DNA of 64,000 nt. It comes from Streptomyces luomodiensis (lineage in GTDB: Bacteria > Actinomycetota > Actinomycetes > Streptomycetales > Streptomycetaceae). Each line of letters opens with the position of its first letter. The stretch's first letter is position 1. This document shows positions 23,885 through 32,619 of this stretch, piece by piece. Under the pieces are notes generated by a model, which was not told where the DNA came from, searched no databases, and saw only the letters and a list, made by a program, of their open reading frames with translations. The stretch lies in contig NZ_CP117522.1 of NCBI RefSeq assembly GCF_031679605.1, positions 9,176,001-9,240,000 on the forward strand. Direction: 5' to 3'. Both the position numbers and the translations under genes were made by a program.

Positions 23885-24502
23885 TCAGCCGGCCAGACGT
23901 TCCACGAGCAGGAACCCGCCGATGCCGATCATCATGGCACCGGAGACCCGGGTGACCGCACGGGCCGCCGCCGGCCGGGTCTTCAGCACGGTGCGGGCGA
24001 GCACACCGACAGCCAGGTAGACGATGGCGCAGGCCGCCATGTGGAGCGTGCCGAGCAGCCCCGTCTGCGCGGCGACCGGCCAGCCGGTGGCGGGGTGGAT
24101 GAACTGCGGGAAGAGCGAGAAGTACAGCAGCAGCGCCTTGGGGTTCAGGCCACTGATCCCGGCCCCCTTGAGCATGACCTGCCGGCGCGAGGAGGACACG
24201 GCCTTCGTGGGCGCGTCCAGCACCGCCGGCCGCGCGAGCACACCCCAGCCCAGCCACATCAGGTAGCCGGCGCCGGCCACGGTCAGCGCGGTGAGCACGC
24301 TCGGAGAGCTCGCCACGAGCACCACCAGACCGGCCACGGCGAGCAGCGTGTATCCCGCGTATCCGGCTATCAGCCCGGCGACGGCGGGGACGACCGACCG
24401 GTCCCGCAGCCCCGCCGCGATCGCGTAGGCCCAGTCCGCGCCCGGGGTGAACACCAGCAGCAGATCCACTGCCAGGAAAGCCGCCACCGTCGTCGTGTCC
24501 AT
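23885..24502 (-). CDS. LysE/RhtB-family amino-acid exporter
   Basis: 205 residues with about six hydrophobic spans. The family signature appears early (LLVFTPGADWAYAIAAGL) and GISGLNPKALLLYFSLFPQF gives the conserved N-P-K. Members export amino acids or derivatives by proton antiport. It is divergent from an Lrp/AsnC gene, the standard pairing in which the regulator senses the exported amino acid. Confidence 0.92.
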   Translation of the reverse strand: MDTTTVAAFLAVDLLLVFTPGADWAYAIAAGLRDRSVVPAVAGLIAGYAGYTLLAVAGLVVLVASSPSVLTALTVAGAGYLMWLGWGVLARPAVLDAPTKAVSSSRRQVMLKGAGISGLNPKALLLYFSLFPQFIHPATGWPVAAQTGLLGTLHMAACAIVYLAVGVLARTVLKTRPAAARAVTRVSGAMMIGIGGFLLVERLAG

Positions 24503-24559
24503 CGATCGATCCCTCTCAGATGCTCATCCTTACGAGGGAAGATTAGGTGCGATATGCCC

Positions 24560-24611
24560 GAAAATGTTTCCGCGATCACGCCCCTCGCGGCCGTTGTGGG
24601 GAAAATCTTTC
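24560..24611. promoter_or_regulatory. Paired Lrp/AsnC-type boxes
   Basis: GAAAATGTTTC (24560-24570) and GAAAATCTTTC (24601-24611) are near-identical AT-rich dyads 41 bp apart, close to four helical turns. They sit between the divergent exporter and Lrp genes, as expected for a wrapping Lrp octamer. Confidence 0.65.
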
Positions 24612-24613
24612 TC

Positions 24614-25081
24614 ATGGATGCCCTGGACCGGAAAATTCTTACCGAGCTACAGCTGGACGGCCGCCTGACCGTCACCGAGCTGGCCGCGCGCGTGCGGCTG
24701 AGCGTCTCGCCCTGTCACCGCCGGCTGCGCGACCTCGAACGCGAGGGTGCCATCCGCGGCTACCGCGCCGTGGTCGACCCGGCGGCCATCGGCCTGCACT
24801 TCGAAGCCGTGGTCTTCGCCACGCTGCGCTGGGAGGGCCGCGACACCGTCACCGCCTTCGAAGAGGCCGTGACCGCCATCCCGCATGTCATCCAGGCCCA
24901 GCGCCTCTTCGGCGAACCCGACTACCTGCTGCGGGTCGCCACCACCGACCTGGCCGCCTACCAGCAGCTCTACGACCAGCAGTTGGCCCAGCTGCCGGGT
25001 GTCCAGCGGCTGACGTCCACCCTCGTCATGAAGAGCGTCGTGCAGGACCGGCCACTGCCCGAGCAGCCGTCACGCGGGTGA
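24614..25081 (+). CDS. Lrp/AsnC-family transcriptional regulator
   Basis: 155 residues from ATG 24614 (MDALDRKILTELQLDGRLTV, the canonical Lrp start). The HTH is ELAARVRLSVSPCHRRLRDL; the RAM effector domain follows (EAVVFATLRWEGR, GEPDYLLRVATTDLAAYQQL). An upstream in-frame ATG at 24554 would place the paired boxes inside the coding region, so 24614 is preferred. It probably controls the divergent LysE exporter. Confidence 0.93.
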   Translation: MDALDRKILTELQLDGRLTVTELAARVRLSVSPCHRRLRDLEREGAIRGYRAVVDPAAIGLHFEAVVFATLRWEGRDTVTAFEEAVTAIPHVIQAQRLFGEPDYLLRVATTDLAAYQQLYDQQLAQLPGVQRLTSTLVMKSVVQDRPLPEQPSRG

Positions 25082-25217
25082 CGCACCCTCTTGGCGGCGA
25101 TGCCGCCCCGGTCGTCATGTCGCGCCGCTCACACCGGGAACCGGGGCAACGCGCTGTCCGACTCCTGGAAAGGACCGGTGATCACGGTCCCCGAGCCACC
25201 CGAGAGAAGGGTCAGCG

Positions 25218-25292
25218 ATGCCCGACAGGCAGACCACGCCACCACCCGCGCCGGCCGAGAGCGAGGACCGTAGTGGGGCGGTGGGCCGATGA
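25218..25292 (+). CDS. 24-residue ORF translationally coupled to the DUF5134 gene
   Basis: ATG 25218 is preceded by GAGAAGGG with good spacing. The peptide MPDRQTTPPPAPAESEDRSG (then AVGR) is proline-rich and soluble. Its TGA overlaps the ATG of the next gene as ATGA (25289-25292), the classical coupling arrangement. The downstream gene has only a weak ribosome site of its own, so the small ORF may serve to deliver ribosomes to it. Confidence 0.45.
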   Translation: MPDRQTTPPPAPAESEDRSGAVGR

Positions 25293-25960
25293 TCGCCGCG
25301 ACGGGTCTGCGCTGGGTCCTGACCGTACTGTTCGTCGTGCCCGCGCTCTTCGCGGTGTGGCGGGCCGTCATACCCGGAGGTGCCGGCGGCGGGCCGGGCG
25401 CCACGGGGCGAGCCGCGCATCTGCTGCACGCGGTGATGGCCCTCGCCATGGTGGCGATGGTCTGGCCCTGGGGCATGGACCTTCCGGCCCGGCCACAGAT
25501 CCTCCTGTTCACGCTGGGCGGGGTGTGGTTCGCGGGGGTGGCCCTGGCCCGGCCCGCTCCGCTCTCCCGTGCGCGTGCGCTGTCGGATGTCCTCCCGCAT
25601 GTGGTGATGATGGGCGCGATGGCCTGGATGGCCGCGGCGATGGCCTCGTCCTCCCCGGCGCCGGGACACGGTGGCTCCCACGGTATGGCGGACATGCCCG
25701 GGATGGACATGTCCGGTGGCTCCGGCACCGTGACCATGACCCTCACCGGAACCGGCCCGAGGCTGACCGCCGGGCTGCTGGCCGGAGTGCTGCTCGTGCT
25801 CGCCCTGCGGTGGCTGGCGCGGGGGTTCGACGCCGCCCGGCTGGACGACACCACCGGGTCGCGGCGCCGCTCGGCGCCGGCCGAACCGGACGCGTTCGAA
25901 CTCGGCTGCCACGGCGCCATGGCGCTGGGTATGGCGGTGACGTTCGTCCTGCTCGTATGA
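25289..25960 (+). CDS. DUF5134 family membrane protein
   Basis: 223 residues with about six hydrophobic spans (LRWVLTVLFVVPALFAVW, HAVMALAMVAMVWPW, LLAGVLLVLALRWLA and others). Between spans 4 and 5 lies a His/Met-rich loop (GHGGSHGMADMPGMDMSGG) that resembles copper-handling segments. Other conserved histidines are in LLHAVMAL and VLPHVVMMG. The function is unproven; a metal-related role is plausible from the loop. It overlaps a 24-codon ORF upstream. Confidence 0.8.
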   Translation: MIAATGLRWVLTVLFVVPALFAVWRAVIPGGAGGGPGATGRAAHLLHAVMALAMVAMVWPWGMDLPARPQILLFTLGGVWFAGVALARPAPLSRARALSDVLPHVVMMGAMAWMAAAMASSSPAPGHGGSHGMADMPGMDMSGGSGTVTMTLTGTGPRLTAGLLAGVLLVLALRWLARGFDAARLDDTTGSRRRSAPAEPDAFELGCHGAMALGMAVTFVLLV

Positions 25961-26175
25961 AGACCTCACTGTCAGCCGCCGGTTGACGCCCCGTGGCTGT
26001 GGCGCGGTGGACGCCGTCGCGAAGGGGAAAAGACGGCGAAAGGTGGAGAAGTGCGGCGCTTCTGTGAAGGCGTGGTGTTCCGGACGGTCCCTGGCGGCCC
26101 GCCGATCAACCATGGGAATGAGGCACCGGATCTCGGACCGCATCGGTGCCGCAGCGCCACACGGGGGACGGTTTC

Positions 26176-27195
26176 ATGGCTGTACGCATGCACTTCACCG
26201 ACGAAGATCTCGCACAGATCAGGCTGGCGCAGGCTCCGGATCCCATGTGGGAAGCCCTGCTCAGCATGCACACACTACAGACGGCCGCCGCCGCGGCCGT
26301 CTTCGGCGGCTGGCGGCGCACCGTACGCCGTCGGCTCCGGACCCACGACGCCCAGTTGCTCCAGCTCGCCCCGCCCGTCGGATACTCCGCCGACTTCCTC
26401 ACCCCGGCGGCCGGCGCCGGCGGTCTGGACGCGGGATTGAGCGCCTTGCTCTCCACTCCGCGCCGCCGGTTCCAGCACGATCTCCTGGAACTGTCCCGGA
26501 CGGGCCGTCGGTTACCGGTCTGGGCCCGGTCGCTCGCCGACGGCGACAAGGAGGCCGTCACGCTCCTCGCCCGCATGTTCCGGTCCTACTTCGACACGGC
26601 CCTGGCGCCCTGGTGGGAGGGTATCCGCGCCCGGTTCGACGCCGAACGCACCGTGCACGAGCGGTACTTGGCGCAGGGTGACCTGCCAGGACTGCTGGGT
26701 ACGCTCCATCCGGGGCTCGTCTGGCGCGGGTCCGTGCTGGTGCTCCCGGGCCTGGGGGACGACCGGGACGTCTGGCTGGAGGGGCGCGGGATCCTCATTC
26801 TCCCGTCGTACTTCTGCTGGGGCGCACCGACGCTGCTGAAGGATCCCGGGCTCCCGCCCGTCGTGGTCTATCCCATGGCGCACGACACCGCGCCCTGCGC
26901 CGTGCCCGGGGCCGACGGGGCCGTCCCGGTGCGGCCCCGCTCCTTGGACGCCCTCGTCGGCCGCACCCGCGCCCGCATCCTGACCACGGTCGCGGGCCAC
27001 GGCTTGACGACGAGTGAACTGGCGCACGGCGTGGGCGTCGCGCCCGCCACGGTCAGCCACCACGCCACCGTTCTGCGCGAGGCGGGCCTGCTGAGCACCC
27101 GCAGGATAGGCGGCTCCGTGCTCCATACGCTCACCCCCCTGGGGCTGGCCCTGCTGGGCGAGCGGCCGGCTCTGGGCTCCGGCCTGGTCGCGTGA
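26176..27195 (+). CDS. ArsR-like winged-helix regulator with large N-terminal domain
   Basis: 339 residues from ATG 26176 (MAVRMHFTDEDLAQIRLAQA). The DNA-binding domain is C-terminal, residues about 265-325: RARILTTVAGHGLTTSELAH, VAPATVSHHATVLREAGLLS, then a wing. The N-terminal 250 residues are of the kind seen in large Streptomyces ArsR-like regulators (DUF5937-type) and may bind a ligand. No metal-binding cysteine pair is evident. It lies 240 bp before the MMPL exporter that opens the biosynthetic cluster and is the only regulator beside it, so it may control the cluster. Confidence 0.8.
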   Translation: MAVRMHFTDEDLAQIRLAQAPDPMWEALLSMHTLQTAAAAAVFGGWRRTVRRRLRTHDAQLLQLAPPVGYSADFLTPAAGAGGLDAGLSALLSTPRRRFQHDLLELSRTGRRLPVWARSLADGDKEAVTLLARMFRSYFDTALAPWWEGIRARFDAERTVHERYLAQGDLPGLLGTLHPGLVWRGSVLVLPGLGDDRDVWLEGRGILILPSYFCWGAPTLLKDPGLPPVVVYPMAHDTAPCAVPGADGAVPVRPRSLDALVGRTRARILTTVAGHGLTTSELAHGVGVAPATVSHHATVLREAGLLSTRRIGGSVLHTLTPLGLALLGERPALGSGLVA

Positions 27196-27435
27196 CGTCC
27201 GCTCCGTGCCCGACCCGCTGGCTTGACCAAGTCTTTACTCGCTCCACGTGGGCTTTTCGAAGCAGGTCTAAAGCGATTGTCGCCCGTCTCCGGGCCTGGG
27301 CATCCTGATCGGGCCTTGACCGGTGGGCGATTCGCCTTGCCCGGCGACAGGCGACGACGGGTGGCCGACGCGGCGCGGCCGGATCTGCTGTGCCGCGGGG
27401 CTGCTCGCACGTGAACCGCACGAGGGGGACTTGGG
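27196..27435 (+). promoter_or_regulatory. Promoter region of the biosynthetic cluster
   Basis: The 240-bp gap between the ArsR-like gene and the first cluster gene is the only large gap before the run of 27436-58862, so the main promoter is probably here. A TTGACC at 27223-27228 could serve as -35, and an 11-bp palindrome GGCGA-T-TCGCC (27326-27336) is a possible operator. No convincing -10 is visible, so exact assignment is not possible. Confidence 0.4.
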
Positions 27436-29688
27436 GTGGCTGGGCGCATGACCGTGTGCATCATCGGTGCACCCCGTAGGACCCTGGCCGCCACCTTCCT
27501 CCTGCTCGCGGTGGCGGCGGTCGTCGCGGTTCCGGTCATGGGCAAGCTGTCCGCGGGTGGGTTCAGGGACCCCGGCGCCGAGTCGTCCCGGGCCACCACC
27601 GCGCTCGCCGATACGTTCGATCAGGGGAAGATGCAGTTGCTGCTGACGGTCACCGCGCCGGGCGGGGTGGCCGGGAGCGCGGCGCGCACGGCGGGCAGCC
27701 GCATCGTCGAAGAGCTCGAGCAGTCACCGCACGTCGCCTCGGTGTCCTCGCCGTGGACCGCTCCCGGACCGGCCGCCGCCACGCTGACCAGCAAGGACGG
27801 CGACACCGGCCTCATTGCGGCCGGCCTGTACGGCGAGGAGAACGACGCCCAGCGGTACGCCCGGGACCTGGCCGACAAGGTGACGGGCACGGCCGACGGT
27901 GTGGTGGTCAAGGCCGGTGGCGGGGCGATGCTGTACTCGCAGATCCGGGAGCGCAGCGAAGCGGACCTGTCCTTCATGGAAGCCGTCGCCACCCCGTTGA
28001 GCCTGCTCGCCTTGATCTGGGTGTTCGGCGGACTGGTGGCCGCCGGGCTGCCGCTCGCGGTCGCGGTGGTGGCCATCGCGTGCGCGGCCGCGGCGCTGCG
28101 CCTGCTCACCATGGTCACGGAGATATCGGTCTTCGCGCTCAGCCTGGCGACCGCGCTGGGGCTCGCCCTCGCCATCGACTACACCTTGCTGATCATCAGC
28201 CGGTTCCGCGACGAGCTGGCCCGGCGGGAGTCCATCGAACACGCGGTCGTCCGGACCATGTCGACGGCGGGCCGGACCGTGCTGTTCTCGGCGAGCACCG
28301 TGATCCTGTGCACGCTGCCGATGCTGCTGTTCCCGATGAGTTTCCTGCGGTCCATGGCCTACGCCGCGATGCTCGTCGTGGCGTTCGCGGCAGCGGGGGC
28401 GCTGGTGATCACACCCGCCGCGATGACGCTGCTCGGCCACCGGATCGAGTCCTGGAACCTCAAGACGCCCGTACGCCGCCTCTTCGGCCGGAGCGGCCAT
28501 CCGGTCCGCCGTACGGAGGACACCTTCTGGTACCGGAGCACCAAGGCGGTGATGAGGCGGCCGCTGGTGACGGCCGTGGCGGTCACCGCGGCCCTGCTGC
28601 TCCTCGGCTCGCCCTTCCTCGGCGTGCGGTACGGATTCCCCGACGACCGGGTGCTCTCCTCGTCCGCGTCGGTACGCGAAGTGGGCGACCAGTTGCGCGA
28701 GGACTTCACCGTCAACCCGCAAGCCGCCGTCTCGGTGGTCCTCAAGGACACCCGCGACATGACGCCGACGCAGCTGGGCGCGTACGCGGCCGCGCTGTCC
28801 CGGGTGCCTGGTGTCACCTTCGTGGCGGCTCCTGGCGCCACCTTCGTCGACGGCGAGCGGTCGGCGGGACAGTCGGCCGGCGCCGGAGCCGAGGGAAACG
28901 CCGCGTTCCTCACCGTCGCGAGCGCCGCGCCCGTGTTCTCCGCACAGTCGGAGAAGCAGCTGGACGGCCTGCACGCGGTGCCGGTCCCCGGCGACGCGCA
29001 GGTGATGTTCACCGGCACCGCACAGGTCAACCGGGACAGCGTCGACGCCGTCACCTCCCGCCTCCCCCTGGTGATCCTGCTGATCACGATCGTCGCGCTC
29101 GTGCTGCTGTTCGCGGTCACCGGGAGCGTGCTGCTGCCGCTGAAAGCCGTGGTGCTGGACATGATCTCGCTGTCGGCGGCGTTCGGAGCGCTGGTCTGGA
29201 TCTTCCAGGACGGCCATCTGGGGGCGCTCGGCACGACGTCGGTCGGCACGCTGGTGATACAGACCCCGATCGTGCTGTTCTTCATCGCCTTCGGCGTGTC
29301 CATGGATTACGAAGTGTTCATCATGTCCCGCATCAAGGAGTACTGGAAGAACTCCGACCGCACCGACGAGGCCAACGCCGAAGCCGTGGCGCGCGGGCTG
29401 GCACGCACCGGGCCGGTGGTCACCGCCGCCGCGGCGATCATGACCATCTCGTTCGCGGCACTGATCGCGGCTCAGGTGTCGAACATGCGGATGCTCGGTT
29501 TCGGGCTCATGGTGGTGGTGCTCGTCGACGCCACCCTGGTGCGGATGCTGCTCGTGCCAGCGTTCATGAAGATGCTGGGCAGAGCGAACTGGTGGGCTCC
29601 CCGGCGGCTGCGCGCGTGGCACGACCGGTGGGCGATCTCCGATGACGGCGCGGTCGCGCCGGTGCGGACGGAAGTGCCGGTCGGCTGA
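27436..29688 (+). CDS. MMPL-family (RND superfamily) transporter
   Basis: 750 residues from GTG 27436, with GAGGGGG upstream. Two repeats each have one span, a large extracytoplasmic loop and a block of five spans: first span LAATFLLLAVAAVVAVPVM, block 1 around residues 180-330, block 2 around 540-720. The proton-relay motif is ALAIDYTLLIISRFRDEL in the first half and FGVSMDYEVFIMSRIKEYW in the second. MMPL proteins export lipids and polyketide lipids, often encoded next to the fatty-acyl-AMP-ligase PKS that makes the cargo, as here. It probably exports the cluster product. Confidence 0.93.
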   Translation: MAGRMTVCIIGAPRRTLAATFLLLAVAAVVAVPVMGKLSAGGFRDPGAESSRATTALADTFDQGKMQLLLTVTAPGGVAGSAARTAGSRIVEELEQSPHVASVSSPWTAPGPAAATLTSKDGDTGLIAAGLYGEENDAQRYARDLADKVTGTADGVVVKAGGGAMLYSQIRERSEADLSFMEAVATPLSLLALIWVFGGLVAAGLPLAVAVVAIACAAAALRLLTMVTEISVFALSLATALGLALAIDYTLLIISRFRDELARRESIEHAVVRTMSTAGRTVLFSASTVILCTLPMLLFPMSFLRSMAYAAMLVVAFAAAGALVITPAAMTLLGHRIESWNLKTPVRRLFGRSGHPVRRTEDTFWYRSTKAVMRRPLVTAVAVTAALLLLGSPFLGVRYGFPDDRVLSSSASVREVGDQLREDFTVNPQAAVSVVLKDTRDMTPTQLGAYAAALSRVPGVTFVAAPGATFVDGERSAGQSAGAGAEGNAAFLTVASAAPVFSAQSEKQLDGLHAVPVPGDAQVMFTGTAQVNRDSVDAVTSRLPLVILLITIVALVLLFAVTGSVLLPLKAVVLDMISLSAAFGALVWIFQDGHLGALGTTSVGTLVIQTPIVLFFIAFGVSMDYEVFIMSRIKEYWKNSDRTDEANAEAVARGLARTGPVVTAAAAIMTISFAALIAAQVSNMRMLGFGLMVVVLVDATLVRMLLVPAFMKMLGRANWWAPRRLRAWHDRWAISDDGAVAPVRTEVPVG

Positions 29689-29735
29689 CATCGGTACGGC
29701 CTGTGTCGATCAACAACGCTGGAGAGGTGAAACGG

Positions 29736-30662
29736 ATGACCGCGGGCAACACGTCCCCGGCGGAGTCGGGCTCTGCCGAGCTGCCACGTGAGGTGGTATC
29801 CAACCGGTTGTTGAAGGGGTCGGTGAAACGGTCCTACATCCCGGTGGTCGACATCGACTGGGAGGCGCCGCTGGACGACGACAAGTTCTTCGTGGCGCCG
29901 AAGACCCTCTCGCTGTACGGCACCGAGCTCTGGGACCGGATGGACCGGGCGCAGCGGATCGAGCTGTCCCGGCAGGAGTTCGTCAACATGCTGTCGACGG
30001 CGATCTGGTTCGAGAACATCGTCAACCAGGGACTGCTGCGCCACGTCATGCACGCGGACCCGCGCAGCAGCGAAACCCACTACAGCCTGACGGAGCTGGG
30101 CGACGAGACCCGGCACATGGTGATGTTCGGCAAGGCCATCCAGAAGGTCGGCGCCGAACACGTCCGGGTCCCGCTGGCGCAGCGGGTCGTGCTGAACACG
30201 ATCCCGTTCTTCCTCCGCGGCTCCGGGCTGTGGCTGTTCGCGCTGCTGGGCGAGGACATCACGGATGAGTTGCAGCGCCAGATGGTCGACGACCCGGATG
30301 TGCAGCCGCTCGCGCAGCGGGTGCTGCGGGTGCACATCCTGGAGGAGGCCCGCCACATCAGCTTCGCCCGGGACGGCATCCGCAAGCGGGTGGCCGAGAT
30401 GCCGCGGTGGCGGCGCGCGGTGCTGGCCAACGTGCTCGGGTTCCACGGCATCGTGAACCAGCAGGCGTTCATCAACCCGGTCGTCTACCGCCGGGTCGGT
30501 CTGCCCGACCCGAAGGCGGCGCGCCGGGCGGCCAAGGCGAACGAGAACTTCCGGCTGGTGCAGAAACGCTGCTTCGCCGGACTGGCCGAGTTCTTCGAGG
30601 AGACGGGGCTGATGGGCCGGGTGTCCCGGAAGATCTGGAAGAAGATCGGATACCTCGACTAG
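29736..30662 (+). CDS. AurF-like non-haem diiron oxygenase
   Basis: 308 residues; ATG 29736 follows GGAGAGG at 29721-29727. The carboxylate-bridged diiron ligands can be placed: Glu93 in WFENIVNQ, the GDETRH motif (Glu124, His127) and EEARH (Glu203/204, His207). This is the p-aminobenzoate N-oxygenase (AurF/CmlI) family, which oxidises amines to hydroxylamine, nitroso or nitro; other members do different oxidations, so the reaction is inferred. It is followed with a 1-bp overlap (TAGTG) by a DUF4873 gene and lies in the PKS cluster beside an aminotransferase, suggesting N-oxidation of a newly made amine. Confidence 0.88.
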   Translation: MTAGNTSPAESGSAELPREVVSNRLLKGSVKRSYIPVVDIDWEAPLDDDKFFVAPKTLSLYGTELWDRMDRAQRIELSRQEFVNMLSTAIWFENIVNQGLLRHVMHADPRSSETHYSLTELGDETRHMVMFGKAIQKVGAEHVRVPLAQRVVLNTIPFFLRGSGLWLFALLGEDITDELQRQMVDDPDVQPLAQRVLRVHILEEARHISFARDGIRKRVAEMPRWRRAVLANVLGFHGIVNQQAFINPVVYRRVGLPDPKAARRAAKANENFRLVQKRCFAGLAEFFEETGLMGRVSRKIWKKIGYLD

Positions 30663-30964
30663 TGGCGGCACGGGTGAACGATGACGAGGTGTACGACGGC
30701 CCGGCGGCCCTGACCGTGGCGGGTGTCGCCCAGGAGGTCAGGGTGCGGCTGGCCGGCCGGATCGATCCCATCGACGGCAAGTACCACTGGCAGGGCACCG
30801 TCGTGGCGGCGAGCTCGCCGGAGAAGCTGTCCGGGGGCCTGGCGGTGAGCGTGACGATCGGGTCGAGGACGGCCGAGGGCCGGCTGGCCGAGCAGACGCC
30901 GTGGGGCAGCTACTCCATCACGGGCGTGGGTGCGCCGCCGTTCGACCAAGCCGAGTTCGACTAG
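30662..30964 (+). CDS. DUF4873 domain protein
   Basis: About 100 residues from GTG 30662 (GTG 30674 is the alternative). The whole protein is one DUF4873 domain: YDGPAALTVAGVAQEVRVRL, then RIDPIDGKYHWQGTVV and AEQTPWGSYSITGVGAPPF. In actinobacteria this small beta-rich domain is often fused or adjacent to monooxygenases. Its start shares one base with the diiron oxygenase stop, so the two are co-translated and may act together. No catalytic residues are known. Confidence 0.85.
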   Translation: MAARVNDDEVYDGPAALTVAGVAQEVRVRLAGRIDPIDGKYHWQGTVVAASSPEKLSGGLAVSVTIGSRTAEGRLAEQTPWGSYSITGVGAPPFDQAEFD

Positions 30965-30984
30965 TGGCCTTGCGAGGGGGCGCG

Positions 30985-32589
30985 ATGGAAACGTATCCGT
31001 CATTGATCGATGGCGCGGACGGCGAGCACGACAAGTGGATCCACGTGGTGCGGACCAGCGCCATGCTGGCCGACGAGATCGGGTGCCTGCGGCTCAAGCG
31101 CGGTCTCGACCGGGGCACGATCGACGGCGTGCGGGACGACCGCGCCGTCGGCCGGGTCGGCATCTCCAGCCGGGAGCAGATCGACCGGGCGGCCGCCGCC
31201 GCCCGGCGGGCCCAGCGGGAGTGGGCCGACGCGAGCGTCACCGACCGCATCGAGCTCGGCCGCAGGATCAACGAGGTCATGCGGAAGAACATCGACAGGT
31301 TCATCGAGTACCTGGTGGCCGAGGGACACCCGCGCAGGTTCGCCGAGCTGGAGATCGCCGTCGCGATGGAGGGCACGAGCGAGCTCGGCCTGGAGCTGAC
31401 CCGAGCACAGCTGGAGCAGATCGGCCACGTCGGCGGCCGCCAGACCCGCCTGGTCCGCAAACCGGACGGTGTCGTCTGCGTCCACCCGCCGCACAACGCC
31501 CCCGCGGCCAACTCGCTGCTCGCGATCGGCGCCCTCATCGCGGGCAACGCCGTCGTGGTCAAGGCGCCGCGGAGCGCCCCGCTGACCACCGCCTGGGCGT
31601 GGCGCGAGCTGGTGTACCCCGCGCTGTGCGACTTCGGCGCCCCGCGCGGACTGGTGAACGTGGTCTGTGGCGAGCCGAACGCGGTGCTGCGGCAGTGGCT
31701 CGACAGCGACGACACCGACAACCTGATGTTCTTCGGGGACTCGGCACGCGGCATCCCGGTCGGACGGGACTGGTTCAACCGGGGCAAGAAGACCGTGCTC
31801 GAACTGTCCGGCAACGACGGGGTGCTGATCTGGCGGGACGCCGAGGCCGAGCTGGCCGTCGAGGCCCTGCGCGAGGCGTACTACGGATCCGGCCAGGTGT
31901 GCATGGCGCCGAACTTCGCCGTGGTGCACCCCGACATCGCGGACACGGTGATCTCCCGGCTCGCCGACACCGTACGCACGATGCGCCCCGGTATGCCCGA
32001 GGACCGCACCACGGTGCTGTCCCCGGTGTTCAAGTCGGCGGAGTTCTTCCAGACGCTGGAGCAGGCCGTCGCCGGCGGGGCGGAAACGCTCTTCGGCGGA
32101 CACCGGATCGACGTCGAGGGCAACGTCAGCGACGTCGGATTCTTCCTCGAGCCCACCGCGATCCGGGTCGACGGACTGGCCCTGGCCGACCGGCTGGACG
32201 TGGTCCGCAAGGAGACCTTCTTCCCGCTGCTGTCGATCGTGGTGCCCGAGCGCCGGGACGATGACCAGACACTGCTGCGCGCCTGCGTCGGCTTCATGAA
32301 CGGCAATCGCTACGGACTGCGGAACTCCCTGTGGTCGCGGGACGCGCACGTGATCGAGACGTTCTGCGGCGGCATGAACAACAGCGGCACGCTGAAGGTC
32401 AACGACAGCCACATCGGGGTCTCGCCCGGAGTGGCCACACACGGCGGCACGGGACTGTCCGGCGGACCCTACGGCGGCGCCAACTATCCGGCGCTGGGCA
32501 CCTCCCACCTTCAGGCGATCAGTATCGCCACCGAGGTGCGCCCGCGCCGCGCGATCTTCGAGGTGGCCGACGGTGCGACTCCGTCCTGA
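30985..32589 (+). CDS. Aldehyde dehydrogenase-superfamily enzyme
   Basis: 534 residues from ATG 30985 (GAGGGGG 6 bp upstream). The catalytic Cys306 is in GSGQVCMAPN and the general base Glu273 in VLELSGND; the cofactor region includes NAVVVKAPRSAPLT. It is longer than usual at the N-terminus (about 60 extra residues). Retention of the Glu fits hydrolytic aldehyde oxidation, but members of this fold also make aldehydes from acyl thioesters. In this cluster it could produce the aldehyde that the neighbouring aminotransferase would aminate, or oxidise an aldehyde to the acid used as starter. Confidence 0.85.
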   Translation: METYPSLIDGADGEHDKWIHVVRTSAMLADEIGCLRLKRGLDRGTIDGVRDDRAVGRVGISSREQIDRAAAAARRAQREWADASVTDRIELGRRINEVMRKNIDRFIEYLVAEGHPRRFAELEIAVAMEGTSELGLELTRAQLEQIGHVGGRQTRLVRKPDGVVCVHPPHNAPAANSLLAIGALIAGNAVVVKAPRSAPLTTAWAWRELVYPALCDFGAPRGLVNVVCGEPNAVLRQWLDSDDTDNLMFFGDSARGIPVGRDWFNRGKKTVLELSGNDGVLIWRDAEAELAVEALREAYYGSGQVCMAPNFAVVHPDIADTVISRLADTVRTMRPGMPEDRTTVLSPVFKSAEFFQTLEQAVAGGAETLFGGHRIDVEGNVSDVGFFLEPTAIRVDGLALADRLDVVRKETFFPLLSIVVPERRDDDQTLLRACVGFMNGNRYGLRNSLWSRDAHVIETFCGGMNNSGTLKVNDSHIGVSPGVATHGGTGLSGGPYGGANYPALGTSHLQAISIATEVRPRRAIFEVADGATPS

Positions 32590-32619
32590 GTCCGAGCGCG
32601 AAAACGAGGGGAACGTCAA

